DNA of 64,000 bases from Persicaria tinctoria (taxonomy: Eukaryota; Streptophyta; Magnoliopsida; Caryophyllales; Polygonaceae): contig JBANSL010000012.1 in assembly GCA_037127255.1 (NCBI GenBank), positions 25,306,615 to 25,370,614 of the forward strand, given 5' to 3'. The translations under genes and the position numbers were made by a program. Every line of letters starts with the position of its first letter. Within the stretch, counting starts at the first letter, position 1. Of the stretch, positions 23,097-33,840 are shown piece by piece. The notes below the pieces were generated by a model. The model was not told the DNA's origin and searched no databases. It saw nothing but the letters and a program-made list of their open reading frames with translations.

Positions 23097-25221
23097 TGTT
23101 GTTTCAGGAGGTAATCGAGTATGAAATAAATATAGAATAAAGATCAAACTGACTTCCCTGTCTCAGCAAATAAATACAAGACTTCCTCCCGTTGTAGTAA
23201 GAGAAAAGTCAGGATCGAATCCACTAGGAAGCACGTCAGCAGTTCTCAGGTAGCAACAGATTCTCACAGACACAGCAGCAGAAAAGACAGAAATGCAGAA
23301 AAGACAAAAACACAGGAAAAGACAAGCAAAGACAGAAATAAAACAGAAAATAAAGAACAAAAGCAAAGAACAAGCAAGAAATAAAGCAAAGCAGAAACGA
23401 AAAGCAAAACAAAGGCCTACTCGATCTCGACCACAGCTCCTCGAGATCGACAAGAGTAACTCGACAGAAAGTGAAAATCGACAAGAAACAGAAGAAAACC
23501 AATTTGACTAAGACTGGACCTACTCGAGATCGACCACAGCTTACTCGATCTCGACAAGAATTGCAGAAACTCAAATTTGCAGAATTAAACACAGAACTCA
23601 GAATTTTGACAGAAATTAACTCAATATAATAAAAGACTTCCAAAGCTAGGGTTTCAACACCACAACGACAACCATGAAAAGTAACACATAAAGGCATAAA
23701 AGATCATGCTTTCCATTAAATAACTTTCGTTATTAACAAATAGGCATATAGAGGCTCTCGCATAAACCCTAATTGTTACTAACCCTTTTCACATAATTAA
23801 TCCAAGTTGCATTAAGATCACTTTCGCTTCAATAATACAAACAAGGATCACCTTCAACTCTCGCAAAAGAATCATGCTCATAGGGATAGAAGATGAATTG
23901 CACAAAAATCTGACCTTTATCGCATCGCCTCACATGGCCACCGTCGGGCTCACCCCAGCCCCAGAAGTGGGTGGACTGCTCATGCCTCATCGCAATAACA
24001 GACATTGATGTATAAAAAGAAACTTGCATTAAAACTAAATTCAAAGCCTTTTACAATCCTGGAATCAACTTTCGCAGAAAGCCAAAACCCTAAAAACCTT
24101 GAAACTCCTAAATTGTATCTGTGGAACTACTTCTCTAACTTGTGAATTGGATCCTTAAAACTGAGCCCCTAGGGCTTTATTTATAGCCTTCATTTCCTAG
24201 CTATTCTAGGAAAGAAGATATCTATCTCTATCTAAAATTATATCTAAAACTTGAAAGGATAAATAAATTGTTTTATGGAAATAAATCTAAAAGGGAAAGA
24301 TAAAACTAAATAGGTAGGTCTTCATGATGTTGATAGATCTTGTCTCCTTGGATAGAACTTGATGGATTAGGATAGAATCGACTTCCTTCGCGCCCAAGGA
24401 ATCCAATTCTATTCGGACAGGTCTCGTCGAGAAGTTTCTGGAATCTGGTCTACTCGACCTCGAGTACAGCTCGTTGACCTCGAGTAGGGTGGTTCGTCGA
24501 CTGGACTTCCTTGGCTAGATCTGCTCGATGTGCTCAAACTTGGCTCACTGGGCTCGACGATGTCGAGTAGCCTTCGTCGATGTCGAGTAGGGTTGAGTCA
24601 TCGACTAGGTCTCCTCGGGTGGCTCACTCGGCAAGCTCGGATCTGATCTGGGTGGCTTGTTGATCTCGACAAGGCTTAGTCGAGATCGAGGAGGGTTCTT
24701 CCTTTCCGCTTCCGCGAGTTGCCTCTTCCGCTGCCAGCGAAGTTTTCCGCGGCAGCGAGCGGTCCGCTGCAGCGAGTGCTCCTGGTCGTCCTCGACTCTT
24801 CTCCTTGTCGACTCTGGGTGTGGCGTCTGGGCTTCGTCGATCTCGACCAGTGGTCCTAGAGATCGAGTAGGGTCCGGAGCCGGGTTGGCCTGGCTTGCTC
24901 GATCAGGCTCTACTCGACCAAGGTTGCTCGTCTACGTCGAGTAGGGCCCACTCGAGATCGAGTAGCCTTGACTTTTAGCTTGGTTCCGATGCTTTGACCT
25001 TGGATTTCTGTAGCGGTTTTCCGAGCTTTTCCGACCTTCTGTAGAATTGTTGTAATATGCCTCGATTTCTGCGAATTAAACAGAAACTGGTGTAGATTCC
25101 ATAATTTGGCAAATAAACATAAACTACATAGATTCTGTACTATCTAAACCCAAATGAATGCAACGTATACAAAAATCGATATAAAAGTTACTGTAAAACA
25201 TGGCAGATTCCGTTCACAACA
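23097..25221 (-). repeat. 3' LTR of R2 (unit 1)
   Basis: 2,125 bp, TG...CA. It matches 30183-32265 with well over ten substitutions. The 42-bp length difference is two 20-bp insertions, each between copies of a TCGA-containing motif (near 23,430 and 24,465), a 3-bp TTC near the start, and one base the other way. The LTR carries more than twenty TCGA dyads such as TCGATCTCGA, TCGAGATCGA and TCGACCTCGA, concentrated at 23,420-23,560 and 24,425-24,975. Confidence 0.88.
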
Positions 25222-26700
25222 AACACCCCATACTTAAGCTTACTTGTCCTCAAGCAATACTTTTAATTGTCATTCAGGGGAAGAATTCAAACTCTCAACA
25301 TCTTAGATTCATTCTTATATAACCCTGCAATCAATTACCATCCTCGAAAAGGTACTAGTGTCACAAATTCATGCATGTGCAATTATACAAAAGCAACATC
25401 TACTCAAAAAAGAAGGGTTATGCACAAATAATTCATGTGTGACAAAGCATTAATAATCAAGAGGACTTTAATTTAAGCTCAATTAGGAGTAGATTGGTAA
25501 AAGGCTAAAGGTGGGCAATTTCTGGCAATGTGGTGCTAATGATCCGGGGAAATGAAGTACTTTCCAAATTGACTTTCATACCATATTCCTTTTTCATTTG
25601 ATTTGTCACCCTTTCATAATGCTTTTGTCAATAATAATGCTTTTACCTCTCTGACCTCAACACTGCCTTCTCGCGAGTCGCAAACATGGGTGTCATGAAT
25701 GGCCCCGGATACTTAGTGCTTTGGACTCCTCACAAAGTGTCCCATCTCTCCAAACTATTATCTTAGAGAGCAGGGTCAATCTACCTTTATCTCCTGAGGT
25801 GATTGGATTTTCTTTCACTCATTAAATTTTCCATATATTTCAAACAAATTCCTTCCAAACTGCAATAATGATAAACACAACAACCATATAACAATCTCCA
25901 TAATGTAACATCATTCTCAACATAATCCCCGGATAAGGTAAAGAATGGCAATATTTGGATCATGTGGAGCAATAATTGAAATAAGGCATATTATGGCTTT
26001 TGTGATGCATAAGCATAGGTAAGGCTAGGATTATAAACATATGAGCATTATATGGAAGTATAAAGTCCTCCATCATTTTATCATGCAACATGTCAAAAGC
26101 AACCTCAAATTTTACCTCATTTCATGGTTTTCAAGAAATAATGCACTTTATTGTGACTTCCCTTTACTAGGCAATTTCATGCTATATCTCTAATGAATCC
26201 AATTTTGCATCGTCGAGTTCAATATAAGATTCCATGACATTAATCAAAAATTTCAATGGGGGTCATTTTTCTCAAATTTTGGAAAACATGTATATATGCA
26301 CATAAATCAATAATGTATTCCAAAATAGCCATGTAGCAATTCAATGGGAATAATGCACTAATAATGTCAAATAAAATCAAATATGCATAAAGTAAGCCCT
26401 TCCCCCACCCCATACTTAAAATTTACAGTGTCCTCACTGTATAAAAACAAGGGTAAAGAAAGAAACTCACAAGACAGGTGTGCAGTGCCTCAAAATTTCG
26501 AATGGAGCACCTCCTGGCCGAGTTTGAATATAGCTTGGTTCTATCCATGGACCTGAAAAATGTAGAAGACATATACCCACAATAGAAAAACTAAAAGTGT
26601 TCAAAACCAAAAACAAAACAAAACAATGTCCAAAATGTCCCAAAAAGTCTATGTACAAGCTCTAGATTTTATAGTCGCTAGGCCGACTTTTCATTTATGC
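25222..26700 (-). other. R2 3' non-coding interior, with two polypurine-like sites
   Basis: 1.5 kb between the end of the pol-tail ORF and the 3' LTR; no domain recognised, and no envelope-like ORF. Two similar sites occur in the - strand sense: TTAAGTATGGGGTGTT next to the LTR, and TTTTAAGTATGGGGTGGGGG at about 26,402-26,421. A second, internal polypurine tract is known in some plant Ty3/gypsy lineages; function here is inference. Confidence 0.55.
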
Positions 26701-27582
26701 TCAAGGTGGCATTTGCAGGGCCCATGTAGCTTGGGCCTCAAATAGGACTCCATTCTTGTCCATCAGCTGCAATCCTCCAGGATGGATCTTGTTCACCACG
26801 AACGGTCCCATCCGCTTTTTGTTGAACTTGTTAGGAAACCAATGATCCTTAGATTTAGAGACATAGAGCTTGTCTCCAACTTCATACTCCTTAGGCTCAT
26901 CATTGGAAATCCTGCACAATCGCACATACCAAGGCAAACCTCTCCCATGTATAGATAAATCTTTAATGGAAATAGGAGAAGAAAGATCTATACCTTGGCT
27001 CACTTTCGTAGAGACGGAATCGGGGACAACGGTATTTGGTCGATCTCGACTAGGGCTCCTCGAGATCGACGAGGCTGCTGGTTCTGGTGGTGTCCTGCTC
27101 GCAGATTTAGAAGTTGCTGAAGAAGATGGTTGGTCGATATCGAGGAGACTACTCGATATCGAGTAGGGTTCCGGCTCTGGCGGCTTCATCGTCGAGGAGG
27201 GTGCAGTCGAGGAAGAGGCAGGCTTGTCGACCTCGACAAGGCTACTCGATATCGGGTAGCCTTCTGCTCCTGGTGGCTTCGGCATCGAGGAAAGCTGAGT
27301 CGAGTTGGCTGAGTTCTTGTCGACCTCGAGTAGTCTACTCGAGATCGACGAGGGTTCGGCTTTCGTCTGGCTGCTCGACGAGGCTAGCGCTGGTGGAGTC
27401 CCCGTGGTCTGGTCGAGATCGACTAGGGTTCTACTCGATGTCGAGGAGCCCTGGTCGATCTTGACCCCATACTTAGTCCCTGTCAAGGCATCCGAAAAAT
27501 AATTAATCCACAACGACTTACCTTGGTCTGTGTCGATTGGATTCTCTGTGTTCTCCTTGAGGATTGCCATGATCTCCTCCAC
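26701..27582 (-). pseudogene. R2 pol-tail ORF with repeated acidic motif (unit 1)
   Basis: 293 codons, in the same frame as the upstream gag-protease reading but separated by an in-frame TAG (27583-27585). The N-terminal two thirds are a low-complexity Ser/Pro region in which LVDLDQ, LLEVDK, LVEVDK and LLDIDQ recur. These are encoded by DNA dyads such as the perfect 18-bp palindrome CTACTCGATATCGAGTAG at 27149-27166. The last ~80 residues (YEVGDKLYVSK, NKKRMGPFVVNKIHPGG, LFEAQATWALQ) resemble the segment after the integrase core of plant Ty3/gypsy polyproteins. Integrase and RT are absent. Confidence 0.6.
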
Positions 27583-30096
27583 CTAGGCCTCCATGTCCCT
27601 CTTTTCCAACTCCTCAGGGGTCATATTTCTAACTTTGGGTTCCCCGCAGGTGATGTAGCCAGCTGAGATAGATTTGACTTCTTCCATCGAACCCGTATGC
27701 CTTTCAGTTTTATTGAAGGAATACTCAATTACTTCATCGCTGATGTTGAATGTGAGCACTCCTTTCCTTACGCTTATGTTGGCATCTACCGTCGCCAAGA
27801 ATGGTCTCCCTAAAATAATTGGATAAGCAGGATCTTCTTGCATATCAACAACAAGAAAATCAGCAGGGACAAAGAATTTACCTACTTGTACTGGGACATT
27901 GTCCACCATGCCTGTTGGAATGACCACCGTGTTGTTGGCCATGTAAAGTCTAGCATCCACAGGCTCCAGGGCACCTATCTTAATCTTGGACCAAATTATT
28001 AAAGGCATTATACTCACACTAGCTCCAAGATCACATAGGGCATTAATTTTGTATGGACCAAATCCAATAGTTATAGCAAACTTACCTGGATCCGGCCGCT
28101 TTTCCAGTATGTCCAGATGGCTGCATTCCACTGTAATTTCAGCCATTGATCGCTTTTTGCTCAGAATCTCCTTTAGGAACTTGACGTAGGACGGCATTTC
28201 ATTGAGAGCTTCTGTGAAGGGTATGGTGACATTCAGCTTCTGAAGCATCTTGATGAAGCGCTGAAACTTTTTCTCCACTGGGTCTTTTAGAGATTTCGTG
28301 GGGAAAGGCAGCTTCTTTTTCTGATTCGGAGCCAGAACAGACGTCGGAGGTGTTGCAGATTTCTCGACCTCGACTTGGGCTAGGGGCTCCTCGACATCGA
28401 CTAGATCCTTGTCGATATCGACTGGATTGGATGCAGTCGAGTTGCTGTTCGGCGCAGACGAAGATTTCTGAAGCTTCTCCTCGACATCGAGTAGACTCTC
28501 CTCGACATCGAGTAGACTCTGGTCGAGATCGACTACAGGTTTGTCGACCTCGACTTGCTGTTCCTCGATGTTCTGCTGCTTCCCGACCTCTGGCTCTTGC
28601 AGTTGATGGCCGCTTCTGAGTTTTACAGCAGCGACGTGTCTAATCTTTCCCTTGGGATTTGGTTCTGAAGATCCAGGGAGTGCGCCTGACTGTCTGAGGA
28701 TTCCTGCTGCTAGCTGACCAATCTGTGTATCAACTGTTTTCCTCCATGTATCAATCTCCCCCAGCCTAGCGTTGACACCTTGCATCTGAGTGTAGACAGA
28801 GTTGAAGGATTGCTTAGTTTGAGAGTGGTTTTTCCGTATTTCCTCCAGGACTGTCTGTATATCATCCTTTTTCTGGTCCCTTTCCGGATGTCCTGGAGCT
28901 CTGTAGGGCGGAGGGTTCCTAGGGACACCTTGGTTTCATTGTTGTTGCTGAGCCCTTTGGTCTCCCATGTAGCGATTGGGACCCCCTGCGTAAGCTGCCT
29001 CCTCATGATGTTCTGCCATCCTGACTTGCTCTGTGTGTGGGCACTCAGTAGTTGTGTGCCTTTGTGATCCGCATTCAATGCAAGGCTGGTTGACAGAGAG
29101 ATACTTTACTTGTTTGAGGAGCTTCTTATTCTGGTCTCTGTAGTATTGCTCCCTAACATCTGGATCAATCTCCATAGGTGGATCATATAGGGGCATAGAT
29201 GGTGCTGGCCTGGCGTATGGGTTCTCTTCATAGGTTACAGTAGACCCATACTTGTTGTCGTAGGTAGTGAGCTTTTCTAGCACTCCCCATGCGTCACTTG
29301 GTGGCATTGTTAGATACTCATAGCGAGTATAATGGTTGATTCTGTCCTTAGTGCCTTGATCAAGAGAGTTGAAGAAGATCTCTTGAATGACGTAGGGTGG
29401 CTTTCCATGAGTAGGGCAAAATCGTAGAAGTTCCTTGTAGCGTTCCCATGCCTTTGCCAGCGGTTCCCCTTGCTTCTGTTTGAAGGTGGTGATTTTCTAG
29501 CGAAGATGTGCTGTTTTGGCGGGTGGGAAGAATTTGTTCAGGAACTCTTGTTCTACTTGGGCCCAGGTGGTGAGTGATCTTGGTTTCAGCCCTTCCAGCC
29601 ATTTCAGTGCAGGCCCAACGAGAGACCAGCGAAAAGATTTCATCTTGACATATTCCAAAGTTGTACCTTCAGCAAGAGTACGGCACATGTCAGCAAAGTT
29701 TGTAATATGTTCAAGAGGACACTCATTAAATCTACCATAAAAGGCATTATTTTTAAGCTCTATAAGAAACTGAGTGCGAATTTCAAAAGAGTTATCAGGG
29801 ATGAGAATCCCCGATTCAGGCACGACGAGAGTGGGATGCATATAATCCTCAGCAGTGGTTGGATATTGGGCAAGCTCAACTTCCGCTTGCCTTGCGCGTT
29901 CAGCTTCTTGCTCCCTTGCTGCTCTCTCAGCGGCGAGAGCAGCATCCCTGGCGGCTAGATCCCTTGTGAGCCTTGCGATCAACTGTTCCTGTGTCTCCGC
30001 AGCTGCCATGGCTCTTTGCAGTTTAGTTCTGATGTGAAAAAGGCGTTCCGGTTCGTCTAAGGCGTCAAACTCAGGTGTTTGACCAGAACGGCACAT
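27583..30096 (-). pseudogene. R2 gag-protease ORF with nonsense codons (unit 1)
   Basis: One frame read from ATG at 30096. An Ala/Glu/Arg heptad-rich coiled-coil candidate (RDLAARDAALAAERAAREQE) is followed by the gag capsid-type domain (NNAFYGRFNE, KWLEGLKPRSLTTW, EFLNKFFPPAK). A CCHC zinc knuckle, CIECGSQRHTTTEC, is at about 29082-29041. A linker has repeats LLDVEE / VEVDK / VDIDKD. A retropepsin domain has active-site LCDLGASVSIMP and flap-distal IILGRPFLATVDA. In-frame stops at 29497-29499 (TAG) and 28936-28938 (TGA) split it, and TAG at 27583 ends it. The frame is otherwise kept between stops. Both tandem units carry the same stops, so they predate the amplification. The element probably could not make its own full polyprotein. 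Confidence 0.75.
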
Positions 30097-30158
30097 ACAC
30101 CAGAAATGTAACTAAAAGAAACAGTGAGATCCGACTACCTAAGGCGCGAATGATTGCT

Positions 30159-30176
30159 TCCCCGGCAACGGCGCCA
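30159..30176 (-). other. R2 primer binding site
   Basis: TGGCGCCGTTGCCGGGGA on the - strand, a few bases (AAT) after the 5' LTR end ...ACAACA. This 18-mer is a recurrent Athila/Tat-class primer site, reported, as I recall, as complementary to tRNA-Asp. The tRNA match was not checked here. Confidence 0.75.
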
Positions 30177-30182
30177 ATTTGT

Positions 30183-32265
30183 TGTTGTAGGAGGTAATCG
30201 AGTATGAAATAAATATAGAATAAAGATCAAACTGACTTCCCTGTCTCAGCAAATAAATACAAGACTTCCTCCCGTTGTAGTAAGAGAAAAGTCAGGATCG
30301 AATCCACGAGGAAGCACGTCAGCAGTTCTCAGGTAGCAACAGATTCTCACAGACACAGCAGCAGAAAAGACAGAAACTCAGAAAAGACAAAAACACAGGA
30401 AAAGACAAGCAAAGACAGAAATAAAACAGGAAATAAAGAACAAAAGCAAAGAACAAGCAAGAAATAAAGCAAAGCAGAAACGAAAAGCAAAACAAAGGCC
30501 TACTCGAGATCGACTAGAGTAACTCGACAGAAAGTGAAAATCGATAAGAAACAGAAGAAAACCAATTTGACTAAGACTGGACCTACTCGAGATCGACCAC
30601 AGCTTACTCGATCTCGACAAGAATTGCAGAAACTCAAATTTGCAAAATTAAACACAGAACTCAGAATTTTGACAGAAATTAACTCAATATAATAAAAGAC
30701 TCCCAAAGCCAGGGTTTCAACACCACAACGACAACCATGCAAAGTAACACATAAAGGCATAAAAGATCATGCTTTCCATCAAATAACTTTCGTTATTAAC
30801 AAATAGGCATATAGAGGCTCTCGCATAAACCCTAATTGTTACTAACCCTTTTCACATAATTAATCCAAGTTGCATTAAGATCACTTTCGCTTCAATAATA
30901 CAAACAAGGATCACCTTCAACTCTCGCAAAAGAATCATGCTCATAGGGATAGAAGATGAATTGCACAAAAATCTGACCTTTATCGCATCGACTCACATGG
31001 CCACCGTCGGGCTCACCCCAGCCCCAGAAGTGGGTGGACTACTCACGCCTCATCGTAATAACAAACATTGATGTATAAAAAGAAACTTGCATTAAAACTA
31101 AATTCAAAGCCTTTTACAATCCTGGCAATCAACTTTCGCAGAAAGCCAAAACCCTAAAAACCTTGAAACTCCTAAACTGTATCTATGGAACTACTTCTCT
31201 AACTTGTGAATTGGATCCTTAAAACTGAGCCCCTAGGGCTTTATTTATAGCCTTCATTTCCTAGCTATTCTAGGAAAGAAGATATCTATCTCTATCTAAA
31301 ATTATATCTAAAACTTGAAAGGATAAATAAATTGTTTTATGGAAATAAATTTAAAAGGGAAAGATAAAACTAAATAGGTAGGTCTTCATGATGTTGATAG
31401 ATCTTGTCTCCTTGGATAGAACTTGATGGATTAGGATAGAATCGACTTCCTTCGCGCCCAAGGAATCCAATTCTACTCGGACAGGTCTCGTCGAGAAGTT
31501 TCTGGAATCTGGTCTACTCGACCTCGAGTAGGGTGGTTCGTCGACTGGACTTCCTCGGCTAGATCTGCTCGATGTGCTCGGACTTGACTCACTAGGCTCG
31601 TCGATGTCGAGTAGCCTTCGTCAATGTCGAGTAGGGTTGAGTCATCGACTAGGTCTCCTCGGGTGGCTCACTCGGCAAGCTCGGATCTAATCTGGGTGGC
31701 TTGTCGATCTCGACAAGGCTTAGTCGAGATCGAGGAGGGTTCTTCCTTTCCGCTTCCGCGAGTTGCCTCTTCCGCTGCCAGCGAAGTTTTCCGCGGCAGC
31801 GAGCGGTCCGCTGCAGCGAGTGCTCCTGGTCGTCCTCGGCTCTTCTCCTTGTCGACTCCGGGTGTGGCGTCTGGGCTTCGTCGATCTCGACCAGTGGTCC
31901 TCGAGATTGAGTAGGGTCCGGAGCCGGGTTGGCCTGGCTTGCTCGATCAGGCTCTACTCGACCAAGGTTGCTCGTCTACGTCGAGTAGGGCCCACTCGAG
32001 ATCGAGTAGCCTTGACTTTCAGCTTGGTTCCGCTGCTTTAACCTTGGACTTCTGTAGCGGTTTTCCGAGCTTTTCCGACCTGTTGTAGAATTGCTGTAAT
32101 ATGCCTCGATTTCTGCGAATTAAACAAAAACTGGTGTAGATTCCATAATTTGGCAAATAAACATAAACTACATAGATTCTGTACTATCTAAACCCAAATG
32201 AATGCAATGTTTACAAAAATCGATATAAAAGTTTATGTAAAACATGGCAGATTCCGTTCACAACA
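30183..32265 (-). repeat. 5' LTR of R2 (unit 1)
   Basis: 2,083 bp, starting TGTTGTAGGAGG and ending CCGTTCACAACA on the + strand. It is the partner of 23097-25221 and lacks two 20-bp segments present there, both bounded by TCGA motifs. The right flank CCTAA completes the target duplication. Confidence 0.88.
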
Positions 32266-32555
32266 CCTAACCCAAAGAGGAAGGCATAATGATAGCCGCA
32301 TCAAAAGGAGGACAAGACTTGAGCACAACCCAAATGAATGCATTAATGCTCAATAAGATAGGGTTGTTTAGTTGAAAAAAGTGCAGAGCCATTGTCCCTT
32401 TGCAGTTTGCACAATTTGGTTGATGTCAGTATTATTGTGTTTTTCGTGATCTAGTTTGTGCTTTGCTTAGTGCAATGTGTTCCTTGGTGATCTAGTTTGT
32501 GCTTTGCTTAGTGGAATGTGTTCCTTAGTGAAATGTGTTCCTTATTATTTTGTGA

Positions 32556-32626
32556 AGCCTATTAGCTCAAATCGGTAGAGCGTTGTGTACAAACACAAAG
32601 ATACGGGTTCAAATCCCTTATAGGCT
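32556..32626 (+). tRNA. tRNA-like sequence, probably a pseudogene or SINE head (unit 1)
   Basis: A perfect 7-bp acceptor stem AGCCTAT / ATAGGCT, TA at positions 8-9, D stem GCTC / GAGC with GG in the loop, anticodon stem TTGTG / CACAA, and T arm ACGGG-TTCAAAT-CCCTT with one C-T mismatch. Internal promoter boxes A (TAGCTCAAATCGG) and B (GGGTTCAAATCCC) look good. The anticodon loop, TACAAA, has only 6 bases, so no amino-acid identity can be given. It lies 290 bp after R2. Repeated at 58548-58618. Confidence 0.5.
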
Positions 32627-32718
32627 ATCATGGGAAAAAAATGTGCAATTTTCGTTTCAATATGCAATTTAGAACTTAATTGTGCTCAACATGATCTTAT
32701 TTTTTTCTCAATATTACT

Positions 32719-33178
32719 TTAAGAGTTACACGACTCTGTTGTAAGAGTTGCACGACTCTGTTGTAAGAGTTGCACGACTCTGTTAAAAGAGTTGCACGAC
32801 TCTGTTAAAAGAGTTGCACGACTCTGTTTTAAGAGTTGCACGACTCTGTTGTAAGAGTTGCACGACTCTTTTGTAAGAGTTCCACGACTATTGTTTTAAG
32901 AGTTGCACGACGCTGTTGTAAGAGTTGCACGACTCTGTTGTAAGAGTTGCACGACTCTGTTTTAATAGTTGCACGGATCTGTTGTAAGAGTTGCACGACT
33001 CTTGTTTTAAGAGTTGCGCGAATCTATTGTAAGAGTTGCACGCCTTTGTTTTAAGAGTTGCACGACTCTGTTTTAAGAGTTGCACGACTCAGTTTTAAGA
33101 GTTATACGACTCTTGTTTTAAGAGTTGCACGACTCTGTTGTAAGAATTGCACGACTTTGTTTTAAGAGTTGCACGACA
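32719..33178. repeat. 22-bp hairpin minisatellite, 21 copies (unit 1)
   Basis: Consensus TTGTAAGAGTTGCACGACTCTG, 22-23 bp, 21 head-to-tail copies with variation mostly at TTGT/TTTT and single mismatches. Each copy contains a small dyad, AGAGT-TGCACG-ACTCT. The flanking bases 32,267-32,555 and 32,628-32,718 contain short repeats of GTGATCTAGTTTGTGCTTTG but no gene. Confidence 0.95.
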
Positions 33179-33312
33179 ATCAAGACTTGTGAATTTGTTT
33201 TCAACATGATCTTATTTTCTCTCAAATAATTTCATACTTTCTCAATAAATTATTGCACAACATGCTCTTATTTTTGCTCATCAATACTTTATTTTTGCAC
33301 AACTAGTGGTAA

Positions 33313-33396
33313 AATTAGTGATGACACTGATGTTAGTTACAATTAGTGCTGACACTGATATTAGTTACAATTAGTGCTGACACTGATATTAGTGCA
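33313..33396. repeat. 28-bp tandem repeat, 3 copies (unit 1)
   Basis: AATTAGTGCTGACACTGATA followed by TTAGTTAC, three times in a row; the first copy has two substitutions and the last ends GTGC. Repeated at 59305-59388. Confidence 0.9.
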
Positions 33397-33714
33397 ATAT
33401 ATATCGTCAATAATTTCAATCCCCCAACATAATGTATGCAAATAAGCATAATAATAGTGCGTACATAATTATTCATATATATTCAACTATTCAAGATCGA
33501 TAAGCTTATAAGTTCCACCCCAGGACTGAGATCAATTAAGATCACAAACCCACAGGAATACATAAGCCCAACATAAGGGTACACCATATATCATATACTT
33601 ATAGCCTAAAGCATTAGAACAGCAAATACATCAAAATAAACTAGTTTTCAACGTACATTAAAGGTAAGCACAGAAATCATATTGATAGGGAGCTAGCAAT
33701 CATCAAGTCAGTTA

Positions 33715-33840
33715 TTATTCTTGGATCTTTTGGTGGCTGGTTAATTGCCATACAAATTGCTTTAAGTACTGAGACCTTTCTGTACGTTGCACGGTTGCAG
33801 CCAGCCCAAGCTCCCTCTCAAAGTAAGGCCTTGCAAAGCT
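33715..33840 (-). pseudogene. Possible captured terminal exon, 41 codons (unit 1)
   Basis: On the - strand a splice-acceptor-like TTCTGTGTAG precedes an open stretch. It reads SFARPYFERELGLAATVQRT and then ends LTSHQKIQE and TAA. Composition and G+C are coding-like compared with the AT-rich surroundings. I do not recognise the family and see no upstream exon. It could be chance or a fragment picked up by a transposon. Repeated at 59707-59832. Confidence 0.28.

Larger units (their letters stand above)
23097..32265 (-). mobile_element. R2: non-autonomous Athila/Tat-like Ty3/gypsy LTR retrotransposon (unit 1)
   Basis: 9,169 bp on the - strand, flanked by a perfect 5-bp target duplication CCTAA (23092-23096 and 32266-32270). 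LTRs begin TGTTGT and end ACAACA. Order on the - strand: 5' LTR 32265-30183, primer binding site, gag and protease in one frame (30096-27583), pol-tail ORF (27582-26701), a long 3' non-coding part (26700-25222), a polypurine stretch AAGTATGGGGTG, then 3' LTR 25221-23097. Reverse transcriptase, RNase H and integrase core are missing between protease and tail. The gag type, primer site and DLGAS protease fit the Athila/Tat side of Ty3/gypsy; the exact lineage needs comparison. Confidence 0.88.

Noticed and set aside
23293..23511. Lysine/glutamine-rich ORF on the + strand
   Set aside because: Direct product of the A-rich LTR start of R2; it lies wholly inside the LTR, on the strand opposite to the element, and has no domain.
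23236..23697. Cys/Phe-rich ORF on the - strand in the R2 LTR
   Set aside because: The same A-rich LTR sequence read on the other strand; it looks like a membrane protein only through composition.
24657..24944. Ser/Arg-rich ORF in the LTR
   Set aside because: Open only because TCGA-motif repeats avoid stops; no start context or domain.
32888..33085. ORF of repeated LLKQSRATL units
   Set aside because: Antisense reading of the 22-bp minisatellite; not a protein.
32719..33178. CRISPR-like array
   Set aside because: Units abut head to tail with no unique spacers, in plant nuclear DNA; this is a minisatellite.
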